A stretch of 64,000 nucleotides of DNA from Leptothermofonsia sichuanensis E412. GTDB lineage: Bacteria; Cyanobacteriota; Cyanobacteriia; Leptolyngbyales; Leptolyngbyaceae. The stretch covers positions 806,001 to 870,000 of the forward strand of contig NZ_CP072600.1 of assembly GCF_019891175.1 (NCBI RefSeq), in the 5' to 3' direction. Made by a program: the position numbers and the translations under genes. The stretch's first letter is position 1, and the number at the start of each line of letters is the position of its first letter. The notes beneath the pieces were generated by a model. It was not told the origin of the DNA. It saw only the letters and a program-made list of their open reading frames with translations, and did not search any database. Positions 1 to 8,159 of the stretch are shown here, piece by piece.

Positions 1-68
1 ATTTCTGGTGTCTGGGAAGGTTAGCCAGTCAATTCAATTGAAGGCCACGAGACATCGGGAATCCTGGC
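1..68. repeat. Imperfect palindromic element, family 2 copy 1
   Basis: On the reverse strand this stretch matches 16724-16793 over almost its whole length, including a shared central segment CAATTGAATTGACTGGCTAA (one base differs in the second copy). A more diverged third copy lies at 27445-27512. The ends are inverted (AGATCCC..GATGTCT type), so the unit is a roughly 70 bp interspersed palindrome. The left end may continue outside the window. Confidence 0.7.
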
Positions 69-116
69 TTTCAGGTTGCACATGGCGTTAGTTGTTAGAG
101 AGAGATGGGGGATTGA

Positions 117-719
117 CTAGTAGCTGGTGACTGACTCCAGATCTGAAGGCGTGTTGCAGTTCAATAGAAGGGTTGAGTCATTCAGGGGAATCTCTTTGAT
201 GACCTCCTGGGCCAACCAGCGTTGAAAGGAGCGTTCACCCCGGTTAATAGCGGCGTTCAGGCTGGGTAAACACCGTGTCTGGTAGAAGCCGCAGAGGGGT
301 TCCCAACCTTTTTCAGTCCGTGGCAACAGGGCGATCGCTCCTCCGCTCCGCTCCAGTTCGCCAGTCCACTGCTGAATCACGTCGCTCTGCAAGCAAGGCA
401 AATCGCAGGCCAGCAACAGAACCCATTCTGTTTTCACATAAGTTAAACCCTGAGCAAAACCAACCAGGGGACCCTGTGGCTTTGACTCAGCGGATGGAAG
501 CGTCTCTTTGATCAATTGGCAGGTGGATGGAACCACACCCTGATAGCGTTCAATCCAGGACGTAACCACATAAACTTCGGTCGTACACTGTAACGCTACC
601 TCACACACTCGTTGGAGCAGCGGAACTCCTCCAACTCTGATTAAAGCTTTGTCTCGCCCCATACGAGAGCTTTGCCCCCCGGCAAGGACGATCGCGCTGA
701 AAGAGTGGGAGTTTGACAT
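117..719 (-). CDS. mobA: Molybdenum cofactor guanylyltransferase MobA
   Basis: Transfers GMP from GTP to molybdopterin to make the bis-MGD type of molybdenum cofactor in the cytosol. The 200-residue product opens with the nucleotidyltransferase loop LAGGQSSRMGRDKAL near residues 13-27, and has the LLLACDLPCL segment (metal-binding Asp) in its middle. The start is placed at the internal ATG just before the conserved N-terminus; an in-frame extension to 803 adds 28 residues unlike the family. There is no clear Shine-Dalgarno. The next gene in the same direction is the AlkB-like gene, about 150 bp upstream. Family assignment is firm; the Mo enzyme it serves is not in this window. Confidence 0.9.
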   Translation of the reverse strand: MSNSHSFSAIVLAGGQSSRMGRDKALIRVGGVPLLQRVCEVALQCTTEVYVVTSWIERYQGVVPSTCQLIKETLPSAESKPQGPLVGFAQGLTYVKTEWVLLLACDLPCLQSDVIQQWTGELERSGGAIALLPRTEKGWEPLCGFYQTRCLPSLNAAINRGERSFQRWLAQEVIKEIPLNDSTLLLNCNTPSDLESVTSY

Positions 720-830
720 GGGAAGTAAGGAGGGGTAGTTTTCAGGTTTTAATTGTTGGTTGTTGCTTACCAGAAAAGTGGGAAAAGGGGGGCCACTTTT
801 CAAATCCTGAACTCCGAATGTTCACCGTTT

Positions 831-884
831 ATCCCTCACTCCTCACTCCTCACCCCTCACTCCTCCACCCCTCACTCCTTCACC
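831..884. repeat. Low-complexity CCTCACTCC microsatellite
   Basis: A run of degenerate units such as CCTCACTCC and CACCCCTCACT. It reaches into the last codons of the AlkB-like gene, whose stop lies within it. The same sequence type recurs at 1566-1604, 51058-51100, 57529-57580 and 57623-57655, and as its complement inside the decarboxylase gene at 21824-21941. Confidence 0.75.
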
Positions 885-1501
885 CGAAGAGTGCGAAAGG
901 TCAGAGAAATGCGCGGTTGTCGTATCTGGGTTCTGCCTGCATGGCGATCGCCTTTGCGATAGGGAATGCTGTGTGCCCACTCCCAGCGGGCTTCGCCAGT
1001 CAGAATCAACAGACTGCGCGGGTCGAGCCAGCATTTTTGTTTTTCCCCAGTTTTCAGGTGACGGAACTCCATGACGCAGGCGGAGAGCAGGCTGAGATCG
1101 GCAATCCCGGCGAATTCTGGGGCATCCACATGGAAACTGATGCCTTCTCCGGGGAGGTAACGGTTTGCCAAGATCTGAACCGGAACAGTGGGCAGCCAGT
1201 TTTCCGTGTGCAGTCGGAGGGCGATCGCCTGGATCACTTCTGGCAAGGGTTCCGCCACTTCTCCAGGCACCACGATGCGGCGCGAAAAGGAGTAGGGGAT
1301 GCCAAACTGGCGCACCAATCGTTGCATTCCCACATGGCACCACCCCGCCTGTTCAATCTCTGCTACCAGCATTCTTTCTTCTGCTGCCGTAAGGTAATCC
1401 GGGATGTATTGCAATCCTGGAATGGTCGGGACTGCTGGAGCATCGTCAAACAGGGATAATTGATGGGCGGTTCCATTTATTTCAGCAGTAGTCTCAGCCA
1501 T
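872..1501 (-). CDS. AlkB-like 2-oxoglutarate/Fe(II) dioxygenase
   Basis: Member of the AlkB superfamily, which removes alkyl groups from nucleic acid bases by oxidative demethylation. The 209-residue protein shows the iron-binding triad H124-x-D126 (FHVDAPEF) and H177 (WAHSIPY), plus the 2-oxoglutarate-binding arginine in the C-terminal RISLTFR. Length fits the ALKBH-type bacterial proteins rather than E. coli AlkB. ATG start at 1501. The last codons and the stop lie in a CCTCACTCC microsatellite, so the extreme C-terminus may vary between strains. Substrate (DNA, RNA or protein) cannot be told from sequence. Confidence 0.85.
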   Translation of the reverse strand: MAETTAEINGTAHQLSLFDDAPAVPTIPGLQYIPDYLTAAEERMLVAEIEQAGWCHVGMQRLVRQFGIPYSFSRRIVVPGEVAEPLPEVIQAIALRLHTENWLPTVPVQILANRYLPGEGISFHVDAPEFAGIADLSLLSACVMEFRHLKTGEKQKCWLDPRSLLILTGEARWEWAHSIPYRKGDRHAGRTQIRQPRISLTFRTLRVKE

Positions 1502-1523
1502 CGCTTAAACTCTTAAGTTTTCC

Positions 1524-1557
1524 AGACTGCGGAGGTTTTGCAAAACCTCCGAGGTCT
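1524..1557. repeat. Palindrome AGACCTCGGAGGTTTTG, copy 1
   Basis: Two 17-base arms meet directly at GGTTTTG/CAAAACC with two mismatches. A second copy lies at 19637-19668. It sits between two minus-strand genes, downstream of the 1605-1904 gene, so it could act as a terminator-like hairpin in RNA, though no T-tract follows. Confidence 0.7.
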
Positions 1558-1604
1558 AAGCTAATAACCCCTCTCCCCTCACTCCTCTCCCTCCCTTCTC
1601 CTTT

Positions 1605-1904
1605 CTACTGCCAGGTAGAAACAGGCTTCAGCACCGCCGGAATTTCAGCTTGATCAGATGGAAACTCTAGCAGGGTTTCACTCAAGCCCAGATAACCCGA
1701 TTCACCAAACGAGCGTAGCATCCGCTGGAGGGCCAGCCAGACCTCTGCTTCATATTCCCAGTCCCGTTGTCGATAAGCCCGGGCAGCGATCGACCGCAGT
1801 GCCCAGAAATAGCTATTCCGCACAATGGAGCCTCCTTTCTTATACTCCGGCACATCTTCATGGTGAATGAATACAATCTGGTCGTCGCTAATTCTGGCTC
1901 TCAT
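1605..1904 (-). CDS. Conserved hypothetical protein (99 aa)
   Basis: No family recognised with confidence. The ATG at 1904 gives 99 residues; an upstream in-frame TTG at 1928 would add eight. The N-terminal third looks beta-rich (MRARISDDQIVFIHHED) and the rest is helical, with a W/Y-rich segment (SYFWALRSIAARAYRQRDWE) and a leucine-rich tail. No signal peptide, membrane segment or metal motif is visible. It resembles small soluble cyanobacterial orphans. Codon use looks like its neighbours, so it is probably a real gene, but its role is unknown. Confidence 0.6.
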   Translation of the reverse strand: MRARISDDQIVFIHHEDVPEYKKGGSIVRNSYFWALRSIAARAYRQRDWEYEAEVWLALQRMLRSFGESGYLGLSETLLEFPSDQAEIPAVLKPVSTWQ

Positions 1905-2191
1905 TGCAACTAAGGTAGGAGTAATCAAGGAGGGTTATAAGGTATGAATGGTAAAGATTTAAGTTTTACAGCAGTTGTCAATTGACATTGCCACAGTTGG
2001 TATCCGGTGGTGCCCAAAGCAATATGAATTGAAACAACATTTCAATGTATGACACGCTCAATTCATTCCGAAAATCAACAACGCCCCAGTACTCGATACC
2101 CGATATCCCAAATTGTGGTTGACCCATTCGGACATGCTGTAAGGACTTGATTGGAATGGCTTATCTCTCATGTTAGCGGTTGGAGAAAGGT

Positions 2192-4135
2192 ATGGCTGAA
2201 CCCAGAATAGCCCCTTATGGATCATGGAAGTCGCCGATTACATCGGAGTTGATTGTTGCTGGAACTATTGGCCTGGGACAGGTAAGGCTGGATGGGGAGG
2301 TTGTGTACTGGAGCGAACAGCGTCCCACAGAAGCTGGACGCAATGTGATTGTGCGACTCACACCCGATGGGCAGATGACCGATGTAACCCCACCTCCCTT
2401 TAATGTCAGAACCCGCGTTCATGAGTATGGAGGGGGTTCCTATACGGTTTACCAGGGTACGGTTTATTTCTCTAACTTTGCAGACCAGCGACTCTATCGC
2501 CACAAGCCAGGGGAAGAGCCTGTGCCCATCACACCTGAACAGGACTGGCGTTATGCCGATGGGGTGATTGATGGCAGGCGGCAACGAATGATTTGTGTGC
2601 GGGAGGACCATACTGGTTCTGGAGAGGCCGTGAACACCCTTGTGAGTCTCAGCCTGGACAGTAGTGACCCAGAGCAGACCATTCTGGTGGCGGGCAGTGA
2701 TTTCTATTCCTCTCCCCGTCTCAGTCCGGATGGTTCACTTCTGGCGTGGTTGTGCTGGAATCACCCCAATATGCCCTGGGATGGCACGGAACTGTGGGTC
2801 GGTGAGGTGAGTGGGGATGGTTCGATTGGAGCACGCTGGAAAGTGGCGGGTGGGTCAGAAGAGTCCATCGTGCAACCGGAGTGGTCACCGGATGGAGCGC
2901 TTTATTTCATCAGCGATCGCACCAATTGGTGGAACCTTTACCGCTGGCAGGGAAGCCGGGGGGTGGGAGACGTTGAACCGCTGTGCCCGATGGATGCCGA
3001 ATTTGGGTTCCCCCACTGGATCTTTGGCATGTCCAACTATGCTTTTGAGTCAGCAGAACTGCTCATCTGCACCTACAGCCAGGAAGGGATTTCTTACCTG
3101 GCCACCCTCAACCCTCAAACCAGGCAGCTAGAGCCAGTTAAAACTCCCTACACTAACCTGGGGGAAATTCATGCCTCACCGGGGCAAGTGGTGTTCAGTG
3201 CTGGTTCCGCTACCAGCCCAGGGGCGATCGCCCAACTGCACCTGGAGAGTGGGCAAATTCGGATACTGCGCCGTTCCAGCAATCTGGAAATTGATCCGGG
3301 TTACCTGTCGGAACCCAGAGCGATCGCCTTCCCCACGGAAAATGGATTGACCGCTTACGGCATTTTCTATCCACCGAAAAACCGCGACTATGTTGCGCCT
3401 GAGGGAGAACGTCCTCCTTTACTGGTCAAGATTCACGGGGGACCCACGGCTGCCACTTCGACCGCCTTCAATCTACGAATTCAGTACTGGACGAGTCGGG
3501 GCATTGCCGTCCTGGATGTCAACTATGGTGGCAGCACTGGCTATGGGCGGGAGTATCGGGAACGACTGAAGGGCAACTGGGGCATTGTGGATGTGGATGA
3601 TTGTGTCAATGGTGCTCGTTACCTGGCAGACCGGGGTGAGGTAGACGGTAACCGTCTGGTGATTGATGGCGGTAGTGCTGGAGGCTATACGATCCTGGCG
3701 GCTCTTACCTTCCGCGACACGTTTAAGGCGGGTGCCAGCTTTTACGGCGTCAGTGATCTGGAGGTGCTGGCAACTGACACCCATAAGTTTGAATCGCGCT
3801 ATCTGGACAGCCTGATTGGCCCCTACCCGGAATGCAAGGATTTGTACGTGGAGCGATCGCCCATCCATTTCACGGATCGACTCAACTGTCCTATCATCTT
3901 CTTCCAGGGTGACGAAGATAAAATTGTGCCCCCCAACCAGGCAGAAAGGATGGTCAATGCCCTGCGGAACAGAGGACTACCTGTGGCTTATGTGTTGTAT
4001 GAAGGGGAGCAACACGGCTTCCGCAAGGCAGAAAACATCCGGCGTACTATTGATGGCGAATTTTATTTCTACTCCAAAGTGTTTGGATTTGCGATCGCGG
4101 ATCCGTTAGAACCTGTAGCCATTGATAATCTTTGA
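2192..4135 (+). CDS. S9 family prolyl oligopeptidase / acylaminoacyl-peptidase
   Basis: Serine peptidase of the S9 (POP) family, expected to cleave short peptides. An N-terminal beta-propeller (about residues 1-390, with WD40-like strands such as [12 protein letters not shown] and [12 protein letters not shown]) is followed by an alpha/beta hydrolase domain. Catalytic residues are visible: nucleophile S495 in GGSAGGY, Asp576 in GDEDKIV and His608 in GEQHGF. The ATG at 2192 follows a GGAG six bases upstream; the TTG at 2180 would place that site inside the gene. No signal peptide, so cytosolic. It stands alone on the plus strand. Confidence 0.9.
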   Translation: MAEPRIAPYGSWKSPITSELIVAGTIGLGQVRLDGEVVYWSEQRPTEAGRNVIVRLTPDGQMTDVTPPPFNVRTRVHEYGGGSYTVYQGTVYFSNFADQRLYRHKPGEEPVPITPEQDWRYADGVIDGRRQRMICVREDHTGSGEAVNTLVSLSLDSSDPEQTILVAGSDFYSSPRLSPDGSLLAWLCWNHPNMPWDGTELWVGEVSGDGSIGARWKVAGGSEESIVQPEWSPDGALYFISDRTNWWNLYRWQGSRGVGDVEPLCPMDAEFGFPHWIFGMSNYAFESAELLICTYSQEGISYLATLNPQTRQLEPVKTPYTNLGEIHASPGQVVFSAGSATSPGAIAQLHLESGQIRILRRSSNLEIDPGYLSEPRAIAFPTENGLTAYGIFYPPKNRDYVAPEGERPPLLVKIHGGPTAATSTAFNLRIQYWTSRGIAVLDVNYGGSTGYGREYRERLKGNWGIVDVDDCVNGARYLADRGEVDGNRLVIDGGSAGGYTILAALTFRDTFKAGASFYGVSDLEVLATDTHKFESRYLDSLIGPYPECKDLYVERSPIHFTDRLNCPIIFFQGDEDKIVPPNQAERMVNALRNRGLPVAYVLYEGEQHGFRKAENIRRTIDGEFYFYSKVFGFAIADPLEPVAIDNL

Positions 4136-4170
4136 AGTGAACACCCGTGCAGGTTGTTGAAGATCAGGTT

Positions 4171-4220
4171 TGAACCACAAAGACACGAATGAACCACAAA
4201 GACACAAAGGACACAAAGGG
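4171..4220. repeat. CCACAAAGACACAAAGGACACAAAG repeat, copy 1
   Basis: Two adjacent ACCACAAAGACAC units followed by AAAGGACACAAAGG. Related sequence occurs at 23216-23271, 25391-25437 and within the composite repeats at 27681 and 30677. This type of dispersed repeat is common in cyanobacterial intergenic DNA; no function is assigned. Confidence 0.65.
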
Positions 4221-4309
4221 ATGGTTCTGGATAGTGATTTGTAGCAGAGCCATTCAGGTCAGGACAAATTAGAACGCTCCAATGCCCAGTCAACCTTCAA
4301 CATCACCCT

Positions 4310-5857
4310 ATGCCTCATTCAATTCAGCAAGAACCTGCTCTCCAGCCGCTGGATGAGTATAATCAATCTCTTATGTCCCATGTCCACCCGCCGGACTGGG
4401 TCAATCCCCAACCCGCAGATGGCTACGATCTGGTGGTAATTGGGGCAGGTACGGCTGGGCTGGTTGTGGCGGCTGGGGCGGCTGGCCTGGGGCTGGGATT
4501 GAAAATTGCGTTGATTGAAAGAAGTCTGATGGGGGGAGACTGCCTGAATGTGGGGTGCGTACCTTCCAAATGCGTGATTCGCTCCTCACGGGTGGTTGCC
4601 GACATGCAGGCGGCGATGCCCTTCGGCATTCAGCCCCCCGATAAGATTGAGGTTGATTTTGCTGCCGTCATGCAACGGATGCGGCGAATTCGTGCCAGCA
4701 TCAGCCATCACGACTCAGCCGAGCGGTTTCGTCAGTTAGGAATTGATGTATTTCTGGGGGACGCTCAGTTTGTCAGTGAAGCCGCGATCGCGGTCAATGA
4801 CTGTCACTTGCGGTTCAAGAAAGCTGTCATTGCCACGGGTGCCCGTGCCACTCGTCCCAGGGTTCCAGGGCTGGCAGAAGCGGGGTATCTGACCAATGAA
4901 ACTGTTTTTTCCCTGACCGAATGTCCCAGACGACTGGCTGTCATTGGCGGTGGACCGATTGGTTGTGAGCTGGCGCAGGCATTTCACCGACTGGGTAGCG
5001 AAGTGACGTTATTGCATAAACATGAGCATTTACTGGATCGTGAAGATGCGGATGCGGCTGAAATTATTCAACAGCAGTTTGTCAACGAAAATCTCCACCT
5101 GATTCTGGACTGCGCCCTCGAAACGGTGGAAAAAAATGATGTGGGTAAAGTGATTCACTACCGCCAGAATGGCGCTGTTAAGAGTGTAATCGTAGACGAG
5201 ATTTTGGTCGGGGCTGGACGCACACCCAATGTGGATGGGTTGAATTTAGAAGCCGCGGGTGTTGAGTATGATGCTCATCAGGGTGTGGTCGTCAATGACT
5301 ATCTCCAGACCACCAATTCCCGCATTTATGCAGCCGGAGACATCTGCATGAACTGGAAATTTACCCATGCCGCTGATGCCGCTGCCCGAATCGTGATTAA
5401 AAACACGTTGTTTTCTCCCTTTGGGCTGGGACGTAGCAAACTCAGTAGCCTGGTGATGCCCTGGGTCACCTATACCGATCCAGAAATTGCTCACGTTGGT
5501 TTATATGAACAGGAGGCACAGGCAAAGGGATTGGAGTCTAATACAATCAAAATTCCCTTCTCCAGCATCGATCGGGCACTGGCAGATGGTGAACCGGATG
5601 GCTTTGTCAAAATCTTGCATAAGCGCGGGTCAGACCAGATTCTGGGGGCAACCATTGTGGCACGCCATGCTGGGGAAATGATCAGTGAGATTACATTGGC
5701 GATCGCCACCAAACAGGGACTCAGTGCCCTATCTGGAGTGATTCATCCCTATCCCACTCAGTCAGAAGCGATCAAAAAAGCCGCTGATGCCTATCGGCGG
5801 ACACTCTTAACTTCTCGAACCCAAAAACTTTTGAAACTATTAACGAAGTTTAGTTGA
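4310..5857 (+). CDS. FAD-dependent pyridine nucleotide-disulfide oxidoreductase (mercuric reductase-like)
   Basis: Flavoprotein of the class I disulfide reductase family, passing electrons from NAD(P)H through FAD to a redox disulfide. The dinucleotide fold GAGTAG is at residues 45-50, the redox pair C78/C83 lies in GGDCLNVGCVPSK, a second GxGxxG (GGGPIGCELA) binds NAD(P)H, and the C-terminal HPYPTQSEA carries the His-x-x-x-x-x-Glu dyad. Databases often name such cyanobacterial proteins mercuric reductase, but the C-terminal vicinal cysteines and the N-terminal metal-binding domain of MerA are absent and no mer genes are nearby. Function as mercuric reductase is therefore unlikely; the natural substrate is unknown. 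Confidence 0.85.
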   Translation: MPHSIQQEPALQPLDEYNQSLMSHVHPPDWVNPQPADGYDLVVIGAGTAGLVVAAGAAGLGLGLKIALIERSLMGGDCLNVGCVPSKCVIRSSRVVADMQAAMPFGIQPPDKIEVDFAAVMQRMRRIRASISHHDSAERFRQLGIDVFLGDAQFVSEAAIAVNDCHLRFKKAVIATGARATRPRVPGLAEAGYLTNETVFSLTECPRRLAVIGGGPIGCELAQAFHRLGSEVTLLHKHEHLLDREDADAAEIIQQQFVNENLHLILDCALETVEKNDVGKVIHYRQNGAVKSVIVDEILVGAGRTPNVDGLNLEAAGVEYDAHQGVVVNDYLQTTNSRIYAAGDICMNWKFTHAADAAARIVIKNTLFSPFGLGRSKLSSLVMPWVTYTDPEIAHVGLYEQEAQAKGLESNTIKIPFSSIDRALADGEPDGFVKILHKRGSDQILGATIVARHAGEMISEITLAIATKQGLSALSGVIHPYPTQSEAIKKAADAYRRTLLTSRTQKLLKLLTKFS

Positions 5858-5877
5858 AGGGCACTGGACATAAGGGG

Positions 5878-5950
5878 TTAAAGATCTTCAACCTCTCAAA
5901 GAAATTGGAGATGGGAGCGATCGCATCAAGCTTAATTCAGCACCATTCAA
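5878..5950. repeat. AGATCTCCAACT-type repeat, copy 1
   Basis: Diverged inverted repeat (AAGATCTTCAACCTCTC..AAATTGGAGAT) followed by a conserved GCTTAATTCAG. The same order of palindrome and GCTTAATTCAG recurs around 60685-60760. It follows the stop of the disulfide reductase gene. Confidence 0.5.
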
Positions 5951-6022
5951 GTGTAGTTAGAAAATATTTTCAGTCTATCGGCTCTGTTATGCTAGTGTAA
6001 CAAAATATACAGAATTGGGGTT

Positions 6023-6100
6023 ATGCAACCACTCTTGACTCAGGTGCTCAATCTTCCAGGAATCGAAGTCGATGATTATCGGGATTTCGGTGGTCGATAA
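6023..6100 (+). pseudogene. ISL3-family transposase 5' remnant
   Basis: Reading from the ATG at 6023 gives 25 residues that include LLTQVLNLPGIEVDDYRDFG, which resembles the N-terminus of ISL3-type transposases; the frame then hits TAA at 6098. The rest of the element is missing. From about 6095 the DNA matches the reverse-strand Mod remnant instead, so the two truncated genes are joined head-on here. Confidence 0.55.
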
Positions 6101-6329
6101 TGTAGATGGGAACCGCAGGCACCTCTAGATCCTGACTGTCTTGCTTATCTTTGCTCTTCCAGACCAGTTGCGGATCAAGCGATTCATCCCGCTGGTATCG
6201 GATGATTTTGGGTTTCTTTTCGTCGTCAGCCACAAACCCTCGCAACTCTTCCGTAGGGATATTAGCGCGTTTGTCCCGATGTTTTACGCTATCGATTGGA
6301 GTGTTGCTGTAGGGCTTCTTTGCTGGCAT
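6048..6329 (-). pseudogene. Truncated type III restriction-modification methyltransferase (mod), N-terminal remnant
   Basis: The first 75 or so residues (beginning MPAKKPYSNTPIDSVKHRDK, with TEELRGFVADDEKKPK and DPQLVWKSKDKQDSQDL) resemble the N-terminus of cyanobacterial type III adenine-specific DNA methyltransferases, which are normally over 500 residues long. The remaining residues come from the antisense of an ISL3 remnant and end in a stop. The methylase motifs (DPPY, FxGxG) are absent, so it cannot methylate DNA. Its start overlaps the end of the Uma2 gene by about 40 bases. The res gene is not in the window. Confidence 0.65.
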
Positions 6330-6996
6330 CCTGGATCGTCTCCTGATTACTCAACCATGCTTCAAACTCCAGCAATGTCTGACTGTACCCAAGGGTTTGC
6401 GCCTGGGAGATCGTCCTGGAAACAATCTCAGCCACAGGCAATTCTGGAAAGGTGGGACTGATGGCTGATTCCTCATACTTGCCATTTCGCAGTACGTAGA
6501 TCTTGAGCTTGTCCTGTCCATAAATCCATAGCTCTGGCACATCCAGGGCTTCGTAAGTCTCCTGCTGGGTTTGGGAAGTTAAATCGGCTTCAATGGCAAG
6601 ATCGGGTGGTGGGTCAATGTCGAGATCAATCCGCTCCTTCCCGATCACAACCCGGTAATTCTGAATGTAGAAGCAATCATCTGGTTCGAGTCCTGCTGCC
6701 ATGCTTTTTCGCTTAAAGGTGGTTGATCCCAACGGTTCCCAAGGTCGTTTCTGAGCTTTGAGGATACTTTCCACCAGTCCGACAATGAGCCGTTTCCAGC
6801 GTTCATGCTTGGGGAGAGGTGACATAAGCTCTAAGGTGCCGTTGTAATAGTTGATTTTTGGACTCCGCCGTTTTTCACCGAGTTCTTCCAAGAGTGCTTC
6901 ATATTGCTCCCAGGTCACATCAGGAATGGAGAGATGGCTTCCTGGGGATAAGTCAATGCTTTTGATGGGAACTTTAACCAGATTAATCATGGTCAT
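6289..6996 (-). CDS. Uma2 family (DUF820) putative endonuclease
   Basis: Uma2/DUF820 proteins have a PD-(D/E)XK-type nuclease fold and are greatly expanded in cyanobacteria; no cellular role is established. The 235-residue product shows the family layout: VTWEQYEALLEEL near the N-terminus, the GTLELMSPLPKHE strand with the conserved ELMSP, DIDPPPDLAIEADLTS as the catalytic core (Asp and Glu), and WIYGQDKLKIYVL. The ATG at 6996 has AGGAGG eight bases upstream. The gene ends inside the Mod remnant. Uma2 genes often move, which fits this patch of IS debris. Confidence 0.85.
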   Translation of the reverse strand: MTMINLVKVPIKSIDLSPGSHLSIPDVTWEQYEALLEELGEKRRSPKINYYNGTLELMSPLPKHERWKRLIVGLVESILKAQKRPWEPLGSTTFKRKSMAAGLEPDDCFYIQNYRVVIGKERIDLDIDPPPDLAIEADLTSQTQQETYEALDVPELWIYGQDKLKIYVLRNGKYEESAISPTFPELPVAEIVSRTISQAQTLGYSQTLLEFEAWLSNQETIQDASKEALQQHSNR

Positions 6997-7107
6997 TGAC
7001 TTGACCTCCTGTTTGGGGTGAACTGAGGAATGCTTTTATTGTATTTGCGGCATCCCACGGATCGGTAATCTCAATGATGCCTCACTGTCCCCAACCATCA
7101 GGATTGT

Positions 7108-7704
7108 TTACTGCTGGAATCCAGAACCTGACTGCCTTCTGATCTGGCGATCGCACTTAGCCACTTCATAACGAAGTTCAGCCATACCGGTACCAATCTG
7201 GCGAACCGATAGCAGCCGGAGGGTTGGGCTTAGAACCCGGCGCGGAAACAGTTGCTTACCGCTGCCCAGGGTAACCGACCCAATCTGGATGATTAGCTCA
7301 TCCAGAAGCCCGGCATCATAGAACTGCCCTGCCAGATCACCACCTCCCACAATCCAGATGTTCTTGCCCTCCGCAGCCGCTCGCATTTCATTATGAACTT
7401 GGTGCACGTCCCCTTTTACAAATCGAATGTCTGCACCCTCGATTACCGGGAGCCTGCGACTGGTGAATACCCAGACAGGCTGAGTATATGGCCACGATGA
7501 CCCGGTCTCGGCTGCAACCCTATCGGCGTTGCGGATCATCCACTCGTAAGTAGTCGATCCCATGGCCAATGCACCTATCTCAGCGATGAACGCTGGATAG
7601 CTGGAATCATTCAAATCGCCAAGCGAAAATAGCCAGTCCAACGAGTCATCTTCGGTAGCGATGAACCCGTCGAGACTTGTAGCCGTGTAGTACTGGGTCT
7701 TCAT
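7108..7704 (-). CDS. Dihydrofolate reductase family protein (RibD C-terminal domain)
   Basis: Stand-alone protein of the RibD-C/DHFR superfamily, which binds NADPH and reduces pterin- or deazaflavin-like substrates; many of these small proteins have no known substrate. It begins MKTQYYTATSLDGFIA (the usual family N-terminus), followed by ALAMGSTTYEWM and the NADPH-binding IWIVGGGDLAGQFYDAGLLD and IGSVTLGSGKQLF. Its 198 residues are normal for the family. The C-terminal CDRQIRRQSGSG tail is not conserved. Its start lies next to an IS110 remnant, so it may be a recent arrival. Confidence 0.85.
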   Translation of the reverse strand: MKTQYYTATSLDGFIATEDDSLDWLFSLGDLNDSSYPAFIAEIGALAMGSTTYEWMIRNADRVAAETGSSWPYTQPVWVFTSRRLPVIEGADIRFVKGDVHQVHNEMRAAAEGKNIWIVGGGDLAGQFYDAGLLDELIIQIGSVTLGSGKQLFPRRVLSPTLRLLSVRQIGTGMAELRYEVAKCDRQIRRQSGSGFQQ

Positions 7705-7799
7705 AACTGTTTTCGCTTCTGATGGCTGAAATGCGACTGCCTAAAAAATCTATGCAAGCCGTGAGAGAGTCAAGAAACCAGACCCTCTCACACCTGGAG

Positions 7800-7905
7800 G
7801 ATAGTACGAAGATTCTAGCAATCGAGCTGGGGAAATTTAACTGCATGTCCTGTCTGTTTGACACCGAGAGCAATACGATTGAATTTCAGACATTCAGGAC
7901 CTATC
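7800..7905 (+). pseudogene. IS110-family transposase N-terminal remnant
   Basis: The frame KILAIELGKFNCMSCLFDTE (from 7808) continuing SNTIEFQTFRT is the RuvC-like first catalytic strand of IS110/IS1111 transposases, in which the Asp of IDLGK is normally catalytic. Here that Asp is Glu (IELGK). Only about 35 residues remain; nothing of the C-terminal Ser domain follows. The rest of the 7705-8159 interval shows no gene. Confidence 0.55.
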
Positions 7906-8159
7906 CATGCCTGATGGGAATAGCCTATCTCCATCAAATCCTCACAATTCAGATAGGATCGCTATAGAAATGGGACGCAGGTGATGCTGGATAGCCGGAT
8001 GAATTGAAAGCTTCAATTCATCCAAGGCTCAATTCATACCCAAACTCCACAGCCTCCAGGAAGTATGAAGGCGCACGACCGGAAAAATGCTCCACTAACC
8101 ACCAACCTACCCATTCTCCCGTACCCCCACACCCCAAGCTCAAACCGAAACAATGTGCC

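Noticed and set aside
713-1459. Plus-strand 248-codon frame across the AlkB-like gene
   Set aside because: Composition is non-protein-like and it crosses a CCTCACTCC microsatellite; the minus-strand AlkB triad is clear.
4310-5857. True mercuric reductase (merA)
   Set aside because: The N-terminal metal-binding domain and C-terminal Cys pair are absent and no mer genes are near; only the general disulfide reductase core is present.
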